Below, one piece after another: positions 1 through 10,676 of a DNA stretch of 64,000 bases; position 1 is the stretch's first letter; each line of letters begins with the position of its first letter. The position numbers and the translations under genes were made by a program. Where the stretch lies: positions 8,357,001 to 8,421,000 of the forward strand of contig OZ005621.1 of the NCBI GenBank assembly GCA_963930655.1. The letters run 5' to 3'. This DNA is from Myrica gale (taxonomy: Eukaryota > Streptophyta > Magnoliopsida > Fagales > Myricaceae). A model generated the notes under the pieces. The model saw nothing but the letters and a program-made list of their open reading frames with translations, ran no database searches and was not told the DNA's origin.

Positions 1-300
1 TACGTGCCACGTCAGCACCATTCACGCACAAACCGAGCCAGGGCAGCCTGAGCAGTCTGAGCAACACCAGACCGAGCATCCCGAGCACAATCAGCCCGAG
101 TATCTCGAGCACAAGCAGCCCTTGCTGCTCGACCCTCTCAGCTCTCCATCTACTCAGCGCTCCTCCAGCTCACATGCTTCTCCATCTGCTCGAGCTGATT
201 GTGCTCGAAATGCTCGGTCTGCCCGAGCTGATTGTGTTCTGTCTGCTCGAACTGCTCGGCTGATTGTGATCAGGATGCTCGGTCTAGTGCTGACGTGACA
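1..300. repeat. GC-rich imperfect palindrome built of short CGAGCA-type motifs, cut by the window edge
   Basis: The left part repeats CCGAGCA / GAGCACAATCAGC motifs, and the right part (about 180-290) reads as their reverse complement (GCTGATTGTGCTCG, TGCTCGGTCT). Both outer flanks carry a CACGTCAGCAC-type stretch (8-17, and reverse-complemented at about 286-297). This is consistent with a foldback or long-TIR transposon end. The element boundary and TSD cannot be fixed because the left side may lie outside the window. Confidence 0.5.
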
Positions 301-1048
301 TGTATAATACTCTCCCGTTAAGTGGGTAACGACAATTGGACTGAATGACTAATTTTTCTCAAAACTATATCACAGGGATTATTTAGTTGAAAGTCATACT
401 ACATGTATTATTTTGTAAAAGTTGGATACCACATAGACATGTACGGTAATTAAGCCTATTTTTTATATTCTTATGGCATCTTATTATTTTATAAGCTTTC
501 TATCTGGAAATGTACGAAAACATTTTTTTTGTTAATAGAAAACGAAAAAATTAGACTGATGGACTATTTTTTACGAGTTATTCATCTGATGGACTAATTA
601 ATCATAAGTCAAAAACTACATGGACTTGTAATTCAATTAAATCTTTAGATTTTAAAAAATTGTATCACACCATTCATTAGTGTAAATTGCAAAAGTGCGG
701 TAGTTGAGTTAATTTTAGGTGCGGGACAATGTTTTTTTCTTGCAATTGACTTTTGAGTCTAAAATTAATTTATAAAGTCAATAGTCAACGTCAAACATCA
801 ATTATCAACCAAAACTAAAATATGAGCAACCTCCAAACAGGTACAAATACGTGTAACACGTTATTTTAGATTAATGAGTTTGTTGGATAATATTTTGTCT
901 CCCAAATTATGTTTACACTATTTTTTATTGTATCAACTTAGGAAATAATAAATTTTAATAGGCTGACTTGGATGGTCATGACCTGAGATCTAGGAGTGTG
1001 TTCTCTTAAAATTTTATGTTCGAATCTCTCTAAATATAAATAATTTTA
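301..1048. other. AT-rich spacer, no gene seen
   Basis: The stretch contains repeated phrases such as GATGGACTA (about 330-620) that look like decayed transposon sequence. No coding exon, RNA gene or promoter is supported. Confidence 0.4.
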
Positions 1049-1416
1049 GGAGAAAATACACTTTTCACCTTCAAACTACCATAGGTTTGACACTTTGCAC
1101 CTCAAACTACCATCTTTAAGACACTGCACCCTTAAACTACCAATGTTAGACACTTTGCACCCTAAACTACCAATTTTGACACCTTGCACCCTCCATTTAA
1201 CAATAATACTCTTGATAAATTAATAAATTTACAATAATATCTTTATTATATACAAAATGTGTCAAGGACATTATTGTCATTTTAGTCTCAAATTTTGAAA
1301 AAGAGTGCAAAATGTCAAAAATTGGTAGTTAAAGAGTGTAATGTATCAAAATTGGTAGTTTAGGGTGCAAAGTGTCACACATATAGTAATTTGTGGGTGA
1401 AAAATGTATTTTCTCC
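1049..1416. mobile_element. Mutator-type MITE with repeat-filled arms (368 bp)
   Basis: The ends are inverted: GGAGAAAATACACTTTTCACC on the left and its near reverse complement ending TTTTCTCC on the right. The flanks ATAATTTTA and ATAATTTAT give an imperfect 9-bp target duplication. The left arm holds four tandem units of about 30 bp of the form CTACCA...GACACTTTGCACCCT. The right arm has two or three inverted copies. There is no coding sequence. Family assignment to a Mutator-like MITE rests on the 9-bp TSD and long arms and is an inference. Confidence 0.6.
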
Positions 1417-2025
1417 ATAATTTATTGAGACCAAATCTGTCCGGTGCACATGAATAAGTGTCCGCTCGTTACTAAAAAGTAAAAAAGAAGATATCTATTT
1501 CTATCCCTTAAAGTTTCCATATATTTGTCTCCAGTTTAGTAAGCTTTTATGCCTCATAAATTAGTCCAATTAATAGTTAATGACACTTATGCCCGATAAA
1601 TATACTTTTCTTAAGATTTATGTTTGGCAACATCAATTTAATAATGCCAAAATAGAGGCCCATTTATTTTTAAAAGGCCACGATATTTTTGTTTTTTTAT
1701 AAGCGACGACATTTGTATTTTTTTTGACCAAAAGCAAAATAAAGCAGATTGGTCAAAGGAATTAATTTTGTATAGTAACTTGGACAAGCACTTGGTGCAA
1801 ACCGGACCCACGTCCGGTGCCACGTTTTAATCGCTCTCCGAGTCTCGGGAGTTACAGCCAGCTTGCCTGCCTTGTTAGAGCGAGAGACGAGAGGGAGAGG
1901 GGGAGCTAAAATATGCAAATAGGAGTCCTCCTGAACGTACTGAAACGGCAATATGCTATAAATTTTCTGGAAGGCGTCGAGGAAACCAACAAAGGAAGAC
2001 TTTTAGGGTGCATTCTAAAAAGCAT
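1417..2025. other. Spacer upstream of the RING gene
   Basis: This is AT-rich sequence with no coding exon. The last part (about 1850-1910) is purine-rich (GAGAGACGAGAGGGAGAGG) and probably belongs to the promoter of the downstream gene. Confidence 0.3.
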
Positions 2026-2029
2026 GCGC

Positions 2030-3109
2030 GTCGTATATATGGAAAGACTATGGAAAGGCAGAAAATCCTGTCTTTGTTCTTATCTCCTCCTTTATCTTCT
2101 CCTATAAGATAGTCGTCGACCCTATTTCCAGTTCTTCGTCTGTGCCGGTTCTGAATTTTTTTTGCTCGCATCAGGTATGGTTTTCTGTCTATCTTGTATT
2201 GGGCACGCGTGGGTCTACGGATATGATCGTTTGATTGATTTAGGGCTATTGCGTTCTTATTCGTTTGATTCGTTTCTCGGGATACTCGAAAATTGCGTAT
2301 ATGGGTGTTCTTTCTTCGTTTGATTATTCTGCTTGGTGTTTTTCAGTTTACACTATTAGTTTGTATACTAATTGATGAGTTTCCCTTTTGATGCGTTTCG
2401 CTACTTCGTTTTTCCACCTTTTTATTTCGTATTTTTTGTTTGGTTGAAGCTTAGAAGCCTGTTTGGTTGGCTGAACAAGGTCTTAAGAATTATTTTCTCG
2501 TTCATCCGAGGTGGTATATCAACTATTTAAGGATCAGTTCCTGCTTGGGTTTTGTTTATATTTCTGAAATGTGTTGAATAATTCTGAAAAAGATTAATTT
2601 GCTATCTTGATATTGGCCTCTTAAGACATGGTAGCGATTTTTATTTTTTCTTTTTCTTGAAAGATGAATGTTCAGTAATATTGTTGGGATACTTAGTTTG
2701 ATTCCTATTTCTCACGAGATTCATGAATTTATCTTTTTCATGAGATTGACCCCCAATATTTTATTTTTGCAGCTGTTTTACCCCTTAAAAAAGAAAGAGC
2801 GAATTGCCACCAATTTTTTTTTCCTTTTCTTGCAAGTGATCTTTTCAGCATAATATTTCATCGACGATCCTGTAATTGACCTACCTAATAATGTTTTTTC
2901 TTCAAGCAATAAGCGCTGTGCGTCTTTCCAAATCGATTTCTCCATAGATTTTTTTTTGGGGGGGGTGAGAAAATTTGCCGGATAAACATGTTATCGTAAA
3001 GTCTAGATTCTTGAAGGAACTCAATTCTCAGATTTCTTACTGGATAAGTGATTTACGTCTCAGTGTTTAGGGCCATAATATTTAAAAACCAGTGAATCTG
3101 AGTCTCAGC
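2030..3109 (+). promoter_or_regulatory. Likely promoter, 5' UTR and 5' UTR intron of the RING gene
   Basis: A TATA-like GTATATATGG sits at about 2032-2041. About 135 bp downstream, CATCAG|GTATGG at 2174/2175 is a good donor for a 5' UTR intron, and acceptor-like AGs lie at about 3070 and 3091 just before the chosen ATG at 3110. An intron in the 5' UTR is common for plant RING genes. The transcription start itself is not visible in the sequence. Confidence 0.4.
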
Positions 3110-5721
3110 ATGAGCTTGAATGAAATGAGTGAATTTCCTGAAGGGAATCCTCGAGTAGTTGAGAGGAGAAGGTTAATGTTGGAAGTGGACCTCAATTATC
3201 CGCCTCCTGATTGGAACATGGCTCTAACTGATCCTCAAGATTTACAAGCTCAACATATTGGGCCTTCCCAGAGAGAACCTATGAACAATGCTGAGTTCAT
3301 TGATGAAGAAGTTATGGTGATCTCCCCAAGGAAATTTGCAGAAGTATGTATCATAGTGTTCACGTTATCTTCCATTCACTTGAACGTATGTCCTCAATAT
3401 TTTTTTAATTGGTTTGTTCTCTTCTAGGCCGTGAACAATTCCCAAAGAAACCATTCTCGGAGAAGCTGTGAAGTTATAGGTAGGTTCCATGAACCTGCAG
3501 AAGCATACATTGGTATTTCAGGTCTGTTAGCTCCGCCCCCTCCCCCTCCCCCCTACATGCTCTTATATGTATGTTAAGAAATTTTTTTCCTGATTTTTGA
3601 AATGTTACTATTGCTGAGCCTTTCAATCTATAGGTGTGAGTTTGTTTTTCTTGTTTTCATGTTTTTCGATTGACACATTTGCTAGAAAGCATTTTCTTTT
3701 TGTGATTACCTATTGTATTTTCAATGCTATTTTGATATCGTTGATTGTATCTTTCAGATATCTTTATCTTCTCCTTCCCTAAGTGTTCATCTTCGCAATC
3801 TTAGTTCTGATTTAGTCTATGTCTACACCGTACTTGTTAGCCTTAATGCTTGGCTGATAAGCTATGTAAAATGAATGTTAACGTCACTTAGAATGTTCTC
3901 TCTCTCAAGAATATCATGATTGCTTACGTAGCACAAAGGTGATGGAACATCACTTACATGCTTTGTCTTATGCTTACACCTTTGTCAGCCAAACCTTAAT
4001 ATTCTGCCAGATTCTGGTTGTATTGTTTCCCGTGCATAGTAGTAAGGGCAACAAGAGTAGTTGTGGAAATAGGATGTTTTTGTCAATTTCTACATCCACA
4101 CGTATGAAAATCTTGCTTTTGAGCTGCCCACCATGTTCTTAATTAGTCTGTGTGCTATATCACATCCTTACAATCTATAGATGACTATTAGAGTCTTGAG
4201 TTCTTTCTAACTGAGTTGGCTGTGCCAGCTTCTCCAGTCCTGAGTCTCTTTCTTTCTTTTCTTTTTTCCCTGCTGTTTCTTATTGTAAGAAGTTAACAAA
4301 TGTACATTTCTTAATTAATAATCAGCAGAATCAACAAATCGTGTCCCAAGCCACATCAAACATAGACTTACAAGAAAGAATGCAGTTTATAACTGGGAAC
4401 TTTACATGAATTCAGAAGTCCATGACAAAATCAAGGTCAGTACTGCAACATTTCTTTGCCTTTTTTTTTCTTTGGCAAGCATTTCATTTACATTGCTCTT
4501 CGCTTATCTTACTGTTGTTTCTCTGTAATATTTCTTTGTTGTTTTCCTCTTGAGATCTGCTCTTTTTGTTGCTCTTTATCATGGTGTGCTCTTCTATTTC
4601 CTTCCCCGCTTTTATCAGTTGAAACTTTGAACTTGTATAATAGGCACTAACATAAATAGTGGAATGTGGGTTTCACTTTTCAAATTGACTGTTGATTTTT
4701 TGACCTATTACACATGCTACGAATACGTACATGTCTTGTGTTCAGAGATACTATGACATCATGACCCGTTGAATTGGGCTATAAAGGCTAGAGAGTGCCT
4801 GTCCATTCCAGGCAAAAAAAAAAGAGTGGCCCAAAAATAGAAGAGAATGGTGTACAGTTGGTAAGTGAAGAAAATTTTTACAATAGGTCAATGTTTCTCT
4901 TCCTTTATGCGTTTATTGTTTATTCTTGAACTTAACATGTGCATTTATTGTTTCACGCGGATTTCTCTTCATCTAAACCATGGTTGCAGTAGCTTTTCAT
5001 GTTGACTACGATGTTTGTCAAACATGTCAAATGGCCGTTCTTCTCCATCCTTATCCTATGCCATCCCTCAAAAGACATTTAAAACCTGGACAACTCGAAA
5101 ATAAAATTGGAAATGAGAGGAAATGGTACTGGTGATCACAGATTGGGCACATATTGGTATATCCAATAGAACCATATCCTTAACCTGAAAAAAAGGTCAG
5201 TATACAAAATTCATTGGATCTCAGGGCGTTAAGACTGTTTATTCTCATACTTTAATGCACATGTTATTACATTTGCATGCTATATTTCGGTAAATTAGAC
5301 ACCTCTGTTGGGCATTATATTCAGTTATGAAGAGCACGATTCTGGACCAACACCTAATTGAACTTAAATAAATTGCCTATGCAGGCACATGTTCTCTCTC
5401 TCTCTCTCCCTCCCTCCCTCCCTCCTCGCATTATACATGTAGTCAAAGCATTACAATAACCCTGGCTGTTTTTGGTGGCAGACGAATAATCTTTCCATAT
5501 CTCCAAAAATGCCTCAAGGTGTATCCCAGAATGAGCCATTTATCTTCAGTTGTGTGATCTGCATGGGCCAGATGATTGAGGAGACATCAACAAAATGTGG
5601 TCACATCTTCTGCAAGAAGTGCATTGAGGCAGCAATAGCTACTCAGCACAAATGCCCTACCTGTAGGCGTAAACTTAAAAAGCGAGACATCTTCAGGGTC
5701 TACCTTCCAACTGCCAGTTGA
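3110..5721 (+). CDS. C3HC4 RING finger E3 ubiquitin ligase, RNF4-like, candidate SUMO-targeted ligase
   Basis: Four coding exons join in frame: 3110-3343, 3428-3521, 4329-4435 and 5482-5721, giving 224 residues. The start is the first ATG after an in-frame GTG. The C-terminal RING has Cys169, Cys172, Cys184, His186, Cys189, Cys192, Cys203 and Cys206, i.e. C-x2-C-x11-C-x-H-x2-C-x2-C-x10-C-x2-C. The N-terminal part has a VDLNYPPP block (26-33) and, at 63-72, FIDEEVMVIS: a hydrophobic VMVI core after acidic residues, the shape of a SUMO-interacting motif. The middle is basic. Known relatives are small plant RNF4-like RING proteins, some described as SUMO-targeted ubiquitin ligases; that activity here is inferred. 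A tandem acceptor (CAGCAG, 4323-4328) could add one Ala. A polyadenylation signal AATAAA is at 5901. Confidence 0.85.
5394..5425 (+). repeat. (CT)n/(CCCT)n microsatellite in intron 3 of the RING gene
   Basis: About 16 bp of CT repeats run directly into CCCT units, 57 bp before the last coding exon. It lies in the pyrimidine-rich 3' part of the intron but too far from the AG to be the polypyrimidine tract itself. Confidence 0.85.
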
Positions 5722-6360
5722 ATGTGTTTTACGGTGCATGGCGACGAACCATGTAGGTATTTCTCCAAGTTCTTGTTATTTTCTAAGGTAAAGGTTTTCT
5801 TTTAGGTTGGAATCTATGTTTGACTCTCATGTTGGCTTTGCACAACTTCAAGATTTCTTTCTGCATCTCACTTTGTCCATATATAATAGAAGATTTCATC
5901 AATAAAGATGACTGTTAGTTGCATGAAGCTAGAAAATTTACCCCTCTCTCTCTCTCTGATTTGCATATGTTTGACTTCTTGTTAGTGGCAATAACATTAA
6001 TTTTGAATCCCCGAGATTGTGCCTTTTTTCTTCATGCAGGTGGCCAGGTTTCACCATGGGGGGTCAGTTATGGGCAGCTGTGGTTATGAAGCTGTCAAGA
6101 TTACCCTATTGTTTAGACCTTGCTGATGGATCCAGTGCTCTACAGATTCAGTTGGTCTTGGTTAGGTGCTGGGACAAGTACTAATGAGATTAAAAAGCAA
6201 TGCTTCCGTATTTTTTGGCTGCAAGCCTAACTGTCTAATTGTCTGGAAAACATTATTCATGAAATCTTGAAAAAAGTTATGGGCTTTCCCTTAAGAAATC
6301 AGAGGCTTTATCGGTCTAAGCTTTGAATTCACCAGTTTCTTATTCAAAATGTAGGTGATT

Positions 6361-6930
6361 TAGCATGTGATCTTTCTTCTTTGTTGCTGGTCTATGGCTT
6401 GCTTGTTATGGGTTTGTTAGGATGTCGTAACTGCTCTACGTGGTGATCATCTGAGTTGGAAAAGAACTTGAAATTTGGGTGCGGTAATTGCGAAGGCTGT
6501 GCTCTGTGAAGGTTTGCTCAACATGACAGGTCTTATTGTGGAAGATGGTGTTTATTAAGGCAACGGGTGTGAGCCACTGCTGATTGTTGACCTGGGTTGT
6601 AGTATATCTGGACTTTAGAGCCAGAGTCTTAAATTTACAGATGATAGAGTATGCAAGTTAGCAAGTGATCTTTCTATTTTGTGCTGGTTCTATGTATTGC
6701 ATGTTATGGGTTTGTTAGGATGGCGTAACTGCTATACGTTGTTATCATCTGCGTCGGAAAAGAACTTGAATTATGGTTCAGTAATTGCAAAGTTGGTGTT
6801 CGTAAAGGTAACGGGCATGAGCCACTGCAGATTGTTGGCCTGGGTTGTAGTATATCTGGAAGTTAGAACTGGAGTCTTAAAAGTTCAGATGATAGAACCA
6901 GTCTTGGAAGCTTAGATGATCTTTCGACCT
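6361..6930. repeat. Imperfect tandem duplication, unit about 295 bp
   Basis: Unit 1 (6361-6650) and unit 2 (about 6656-6930) share long blocks in the same order: TTATGGGTTTGTTAGGATG, GGAAAAGAACTTGAA, GAGCCACTGC, CCTGGGTTGTAGTATATCTG and CAGATGATAGA. They differ by substitutions and small indels, and the spacing is head-to-tail. No conserved reading frame is evident, so it looks like an old duplication of non-coding sequence downstream of the RING gene. Confidence 0.8.
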
Positions 6931-8013
6931 GACACTGGTCACAATTTGGATTGTGGAGGAAATATGCTTCAGCATATTTTCACCTTCCTAGTTCTACTGG
7001 AATGAACCAATTGGAAATGTTCAGATTTATTGTGTTGGAATATTTGCGATTACAGCCCGTTCAATACTCTTATTGGCTAGTTCCTAGGGAAGGATATGTT
7101 CGCGTTGGGTAAAAATTGTAGGATTTTAGAGAAATTGTGAATATTTATGTTGAATAGTGTTTTATAGGTGTGTGTAAAGTGGAGAGAGAAATGATTTGAT
7201 ATAATTATTTAATAAAAAAGTATTGAAGTTATGTGAAAAAGTATAGAGATAAAATTTGTGTTAAATAAAAAAGTAAAAAATTGTTAGAAATTGTGTAAAA
7301 TGTATTGGTGTTTGTGTTTGAATTCTTAAGATGTTGGGTGGTAGTTTTGTGAATGTGTTTGAATCTTGAAAAAAAGTTAAAAATGAATTTAACCTAATAT
7401 ATGGTCTTTCTGTATAGCACTACGAGTTCAAGCTCAGTAAAGGTTGTAGAGCAACACGGCAATGAGGGTTGGATTCAATTTTGAAGGAAAATAAACTATT
7501 CTCACATGTTGATATGTTCTCGTTTTATGGAAACTGTTGAACCGAGTCGAAAAAAAAATTTTAATATATGGACTGAAATACAGAAAAAAACAAATATGGA
7601 ACAATTTGTACGAAGGTGATGTTTGGTTTTAGTAAAAAGACAGGATTCGAATCCTGTGGTCTTTCATGTTTGGCAAGTAGCAGTAAAAGTTAAGGATTTG
7701 TTTTTTTATACCCGTCAGCAGGTCCCCTGCGCAGTCAGCTTTTAGTTTGTCGTTTACTTTTTTTTCAAATACCTTTTAAATATTCAAATTTTAATAAAAA
7801 AATTAATAAATTTGAAATATAAAAAAAACAACTTTAAACATTATCATTAATTTTTTAACACCTCAACAACTTCTACACAAACACCAATACAACTTTAACA
7901 TCACCTAAAAATTTTCAAAACACTTCAAATCTTACAAAAAAAAAAGTTCAAGCCTGAACATAACCCAAGTAATGTGTCGAGAGTGACGCCAATGCTACTG
8001 ACCTTTTCTAGCT
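6931..8013. other. AT-rich spacer with decayed MITE-like sequence
   Basis: There is no gene. The part near 7850-7960 carries a phrase (AACTTTAACATCACCTAAAA) that recurs near 53760 and, more diverged, near 33720. These are therefore probably members of one MITE family in different states of decay. Confidence 0.4.
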
Positions 8014-8021
8014 CTCTGCCC

Positions 8022-8346
8022 TAGGGGCGGGCAAACCGGGTTCGGGTTCGAAAATTTTAACCCGAACCCAAAAATTCAGTTTTTCTCATATATAAACCCG
8101 AACCCGCATAAACCCGAAAATATCGGGTCGGTCCGGTTCGGATCGTCGGGTCACATATTTTTGACCCCCCGGTCTCAGTTGAGGGCATTAGATTTTCGGG
8201 TTCAAGTTATAGGTCGGGTTTGTTACTATACCCGAACCTGAACCCGAAAATCGGTTTTTCTTAACATACAAATCCGAACCCGCCTAAACCCGCCCCGGTC
8301 GGGTCAGAAACGGGTCTTCGGGTCACGGGTTTTTTGCCCACCCCTA
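8022..8346. mobile_element. hAT-type MITE (325 bp) with perfect 8-bp TSD
   Basis: The direct repeat CTCTGCCC flanks the element exactly (8014-8021 and 8347-8354). The ends are inverted: TAGGGGCGGGCAAACCGGG on the left and CGGGTTTTTTGCCCACCCCTA on the right. The interior is packed with CGGGTTCGGGTT and its complement AACCCGAACCCG. An 8-bp TSD together with a TAGGGGTGGGCAAA-type terminus is typical of non-autonomous plant hAT elements. No open reading frame is present. Confidence 0.9.
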
Positions 8347-8603
8347 CTCTGCCCAGACAAAAAAAAAATCTAGCTTTCTATTTCGATTGAGCTACGCTAG
8401 TCAGCCTTTAATAATCGCTTATTTCCTCAAAACTGGAGAGCTCATTAATTACTTTTCCCTCCAGATGCGATATAAGAATACCCAAAAGGGCCAAGACTAA
8501 GTGAGTTTTTTCGTGGAAATTTCATCCGTTAAAATTGTTATTTATTCTTCGAATCGGAAACAGAGACAGTTGACTCTTTTGAACCATATCACATTTTAGT
8601 TAC

Positions 8604-8745
8604 GGTTTCAACATTACTAATTTTAACATAACATACCCCCGAACCACTAGAAATTTAGATTGTATATTCTTGGCTAACAACATTACTAATTTTAACACTA
8701 TACCCTCAAACCACTACAAATTTAGATTGTTTATTTTTGGTCAAT
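8604..8745. repeat. Tandem duplication of a ~70-bp unit
   Basis: CAACATTACTAATTTTAACA begins at 8609 and again at 8678. Each copy is followed by a CCGAACCACTA / TCAAACCACTA block and AAATTTAGATTGT. It is non-coding and is probably a fragment of a repeat-armed MITE like the one at 1049-1416. Confidence 0.7.
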
Positions 8746-9209
8746 TTTGATAGTTAGATTCCTACTAATAGTATATATATTTTAATAATTTAAGAATGCG
8801 ATGCTACAACCATTCGAGTATAGCGGTTGTAGGAAAGTTAGCATATCACATCAGTTGTTACGTTCAATCTCAATCTCTCGCTCCTCCCACGATCTAAATG
8901 TCATGTGTGGGTAGAATCAGTAGTAGAGCCAGCATTTTCTGGTTAGGGGAGCTAAACTAATTAAATAATATTTTTAAAAATAAAATTCAAATATTATAGG
9001 ACATAAAAAATTTGCAACAGTAATTTGTTCTAAGTTAATCTCGATTTAGAACTAAAAACAGGTACAGAAAAATTTATCTTATCAACTTGATTGTATATAT
9101 TCTCAAGAAAAAGTACACAAAAACATATTAATTTCCTATTACAATCCACAAAAATATATCTTATCTAAATATACTAAAAAAAAGTACACAAAAGCATACT
9201 AGTTTCCTA

Positions 9210-9690
9210 TTACAGAGCAACTCGACGACTCTTTAAAGAATCGAAATCATCTATTAACATTTCTGTGCTAACAGTTGCAGCAATTTCTTTCTCAATATAG
9301 ATAACCAAAGAATTTGCAAGAAATTCATCTTTCATCCTGTTGCAGCATCATTTGAAGGAGAATATTCTAGCCAGGAAAACATCTTATACCATGATGATTG
9401 AAATCGTTGAGGATGACTTTCAGGTCCAGAAAAGTGGATACTCAGAACCATGAGAATGAGTAAACTGGTAGAGACCGACCTTAAGATAAGCTCGTCTAAT
9501 TTCATCTTGCTGATTAATTGTATATTCCAATATCTGAGGACGTAATCCCAGATCACGTTCTAGAGTAAAAATGTCAATTTCTTGAGGTATAATTCTTTTA
9601 ATTTTAGTAGGACCTTGCTCATGAATTGAAATTTGAGGATTAGACGTTGAAGAAGATACTCTGAATTCGAGCCAACACCCTTTTTCCTAA
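9210..9690 (-). pseudogene. Internally deleted hAT transposase: N-terminal zinc-finger region fused to the C-terminus
   Basis: Reading the minus strand, about 9690-9345 resembles the region before and at the TTF-type zinc finger of ZMYM1-like plant hAT transposases (blocks DPGITSSDI, PESHPQRFQSSWY, WLEYSPSNDAA) with frame breaks. From about 9335 it jumps to a typical hAT C-terminus (DEFLANSLVIYIEKEIA, then SLKSRRVAL and a stop ending at 9210). The whole catalytic middle is missing, so the product cannot be an active transposase. Family assignment comes from recognising these blocks, not from a search. Confidence 0.65.
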
Positions 9691-9812
9691 AAAAAACATC
9701 AATTGTTTTTGGCTTTGCTCATTGATGCAATTTAAGACCCCTGAAAAATTATCTATTTATTAGTTTTAAGATTTTCCAATAGTAAATAAAATTTCTACAA
9801 TAACGAGAAGAG

Positions 9813-9921
9813 ATACTGAATTTCTCCAGTAGTAAATAGAATTTCTATCTGAGAATACATGAATTTCTCCAGTAGTAATTTGATGGTCAAAATACTGAAT
9901 TTCTCCAGTAGTAAATAGAAT
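9813..9921. repeat. Short interspersed repeat TGAATTTCTCCAGTAGTAA, three copies
   Basis: The 19-bp phrase occurs at about 9817-9835, 9859-9877 and 9895-9913, with a degraded fourth copy near 9770-9790. The first and third copies continue into ATAGAATT. Spacing is irregular (about 42 and 36 bp). It lies inside the hAT derivative and is probably subterminal or internal repeat structure. Confidence 0.7.
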
Positions 9922-10265
9922 TAGCTTCACTTCACAGGTCGGGACAGATATCATTTATCCCAAAGACTTGCTCTGAGAAGACATGAGCTTATGGAATGAC
10001 CAGCCAGGTGATCAAACCCTATGTGTCACAAACACCTAATACTCCTAAGTCATTCACAACAATGACTAAAGAAATCCATTTCAAAATGAAAGGTGTGAGC
10101 AGTCATCAAATTGGTTATCAATCACGTTTCCCATATATAACAAAGGTGCTTCTATACATCATATGCTGTCAGTTTAAAGTTTCTACAATAAGAATTTCAA
10201 GCACAAAACCTAGACATAGTAAGTAACTCAATAAAGGAGAAGAGAAGAGACAAATCATACCTTAT

Positions 10266-10676
10266 GACGCAAGAGCTCACATACGGTGCCAACTAGGGGT
10301 ACTAATAATCCCAGAGACTTGCTTCCACTCCTGAAAGTTCTAATTAGCATCCGGAGTTTTATGGGGGCAAAAAAAGCCTTCACTGCAATAAATGTTTAAA
10401 AATGAGGGGAACTTTCATGTTTGAGAGGAGTACAAGTTACCTATCTGTGATAGACTCCTCTTGCTCAAGTACAACAAGACTCTCCTCAAGCATTCCTAAA
10501 TGGAAGTAGGCTTTAAAAATCAGGCGGCACCGCCAAACTCTAGAGTAAATGTTCTTCAAAATTTCAGAACCATTCAGACTCGATTGCTGGCCACTAGTTT
10601 GCGCCGGAGGGAAGTTCTTTTCGGCAAAATCAAGGGTCCGATCACACAGCTGAATCACCTCATCATATTTTCGGAG
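10266..10676 (-). pseudogene. Captured exon pieces of a TPR/DnaJ-domain protein gene (TPR16-like)
   Basis: One complete exon is 10676-10441 on the minus strand, between a CAG acceptor and a GTAACT donor. It encodes LRKYDEVIQLCDRTLDFAEK at its start and later RVWRCRLIFKAYFHLGMLEE, a conserved block I associate with the plant DnaJ-TPR protein At5g12430/TPR16. Further along the same strand, about 10335-10266 encodes LVPLVGTVCELLRHK, the next conserved block, ending at GTATGA. Upstream and downstream exons, including the J domain, are absent, and the second piece has a stop if read from its apparent acceptor. This is a gene fragment inside a transposon, not a functional gene. Confidence 0.75.

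Noticed and set aside
9813..9921. Regularly recurring 19-bp repeat that might suggest a CRISPR-like array
   Set aside because: There are only three copies with unequal spacers, inside a plant transposon; eukaryotic context rules out a CRISPR array.
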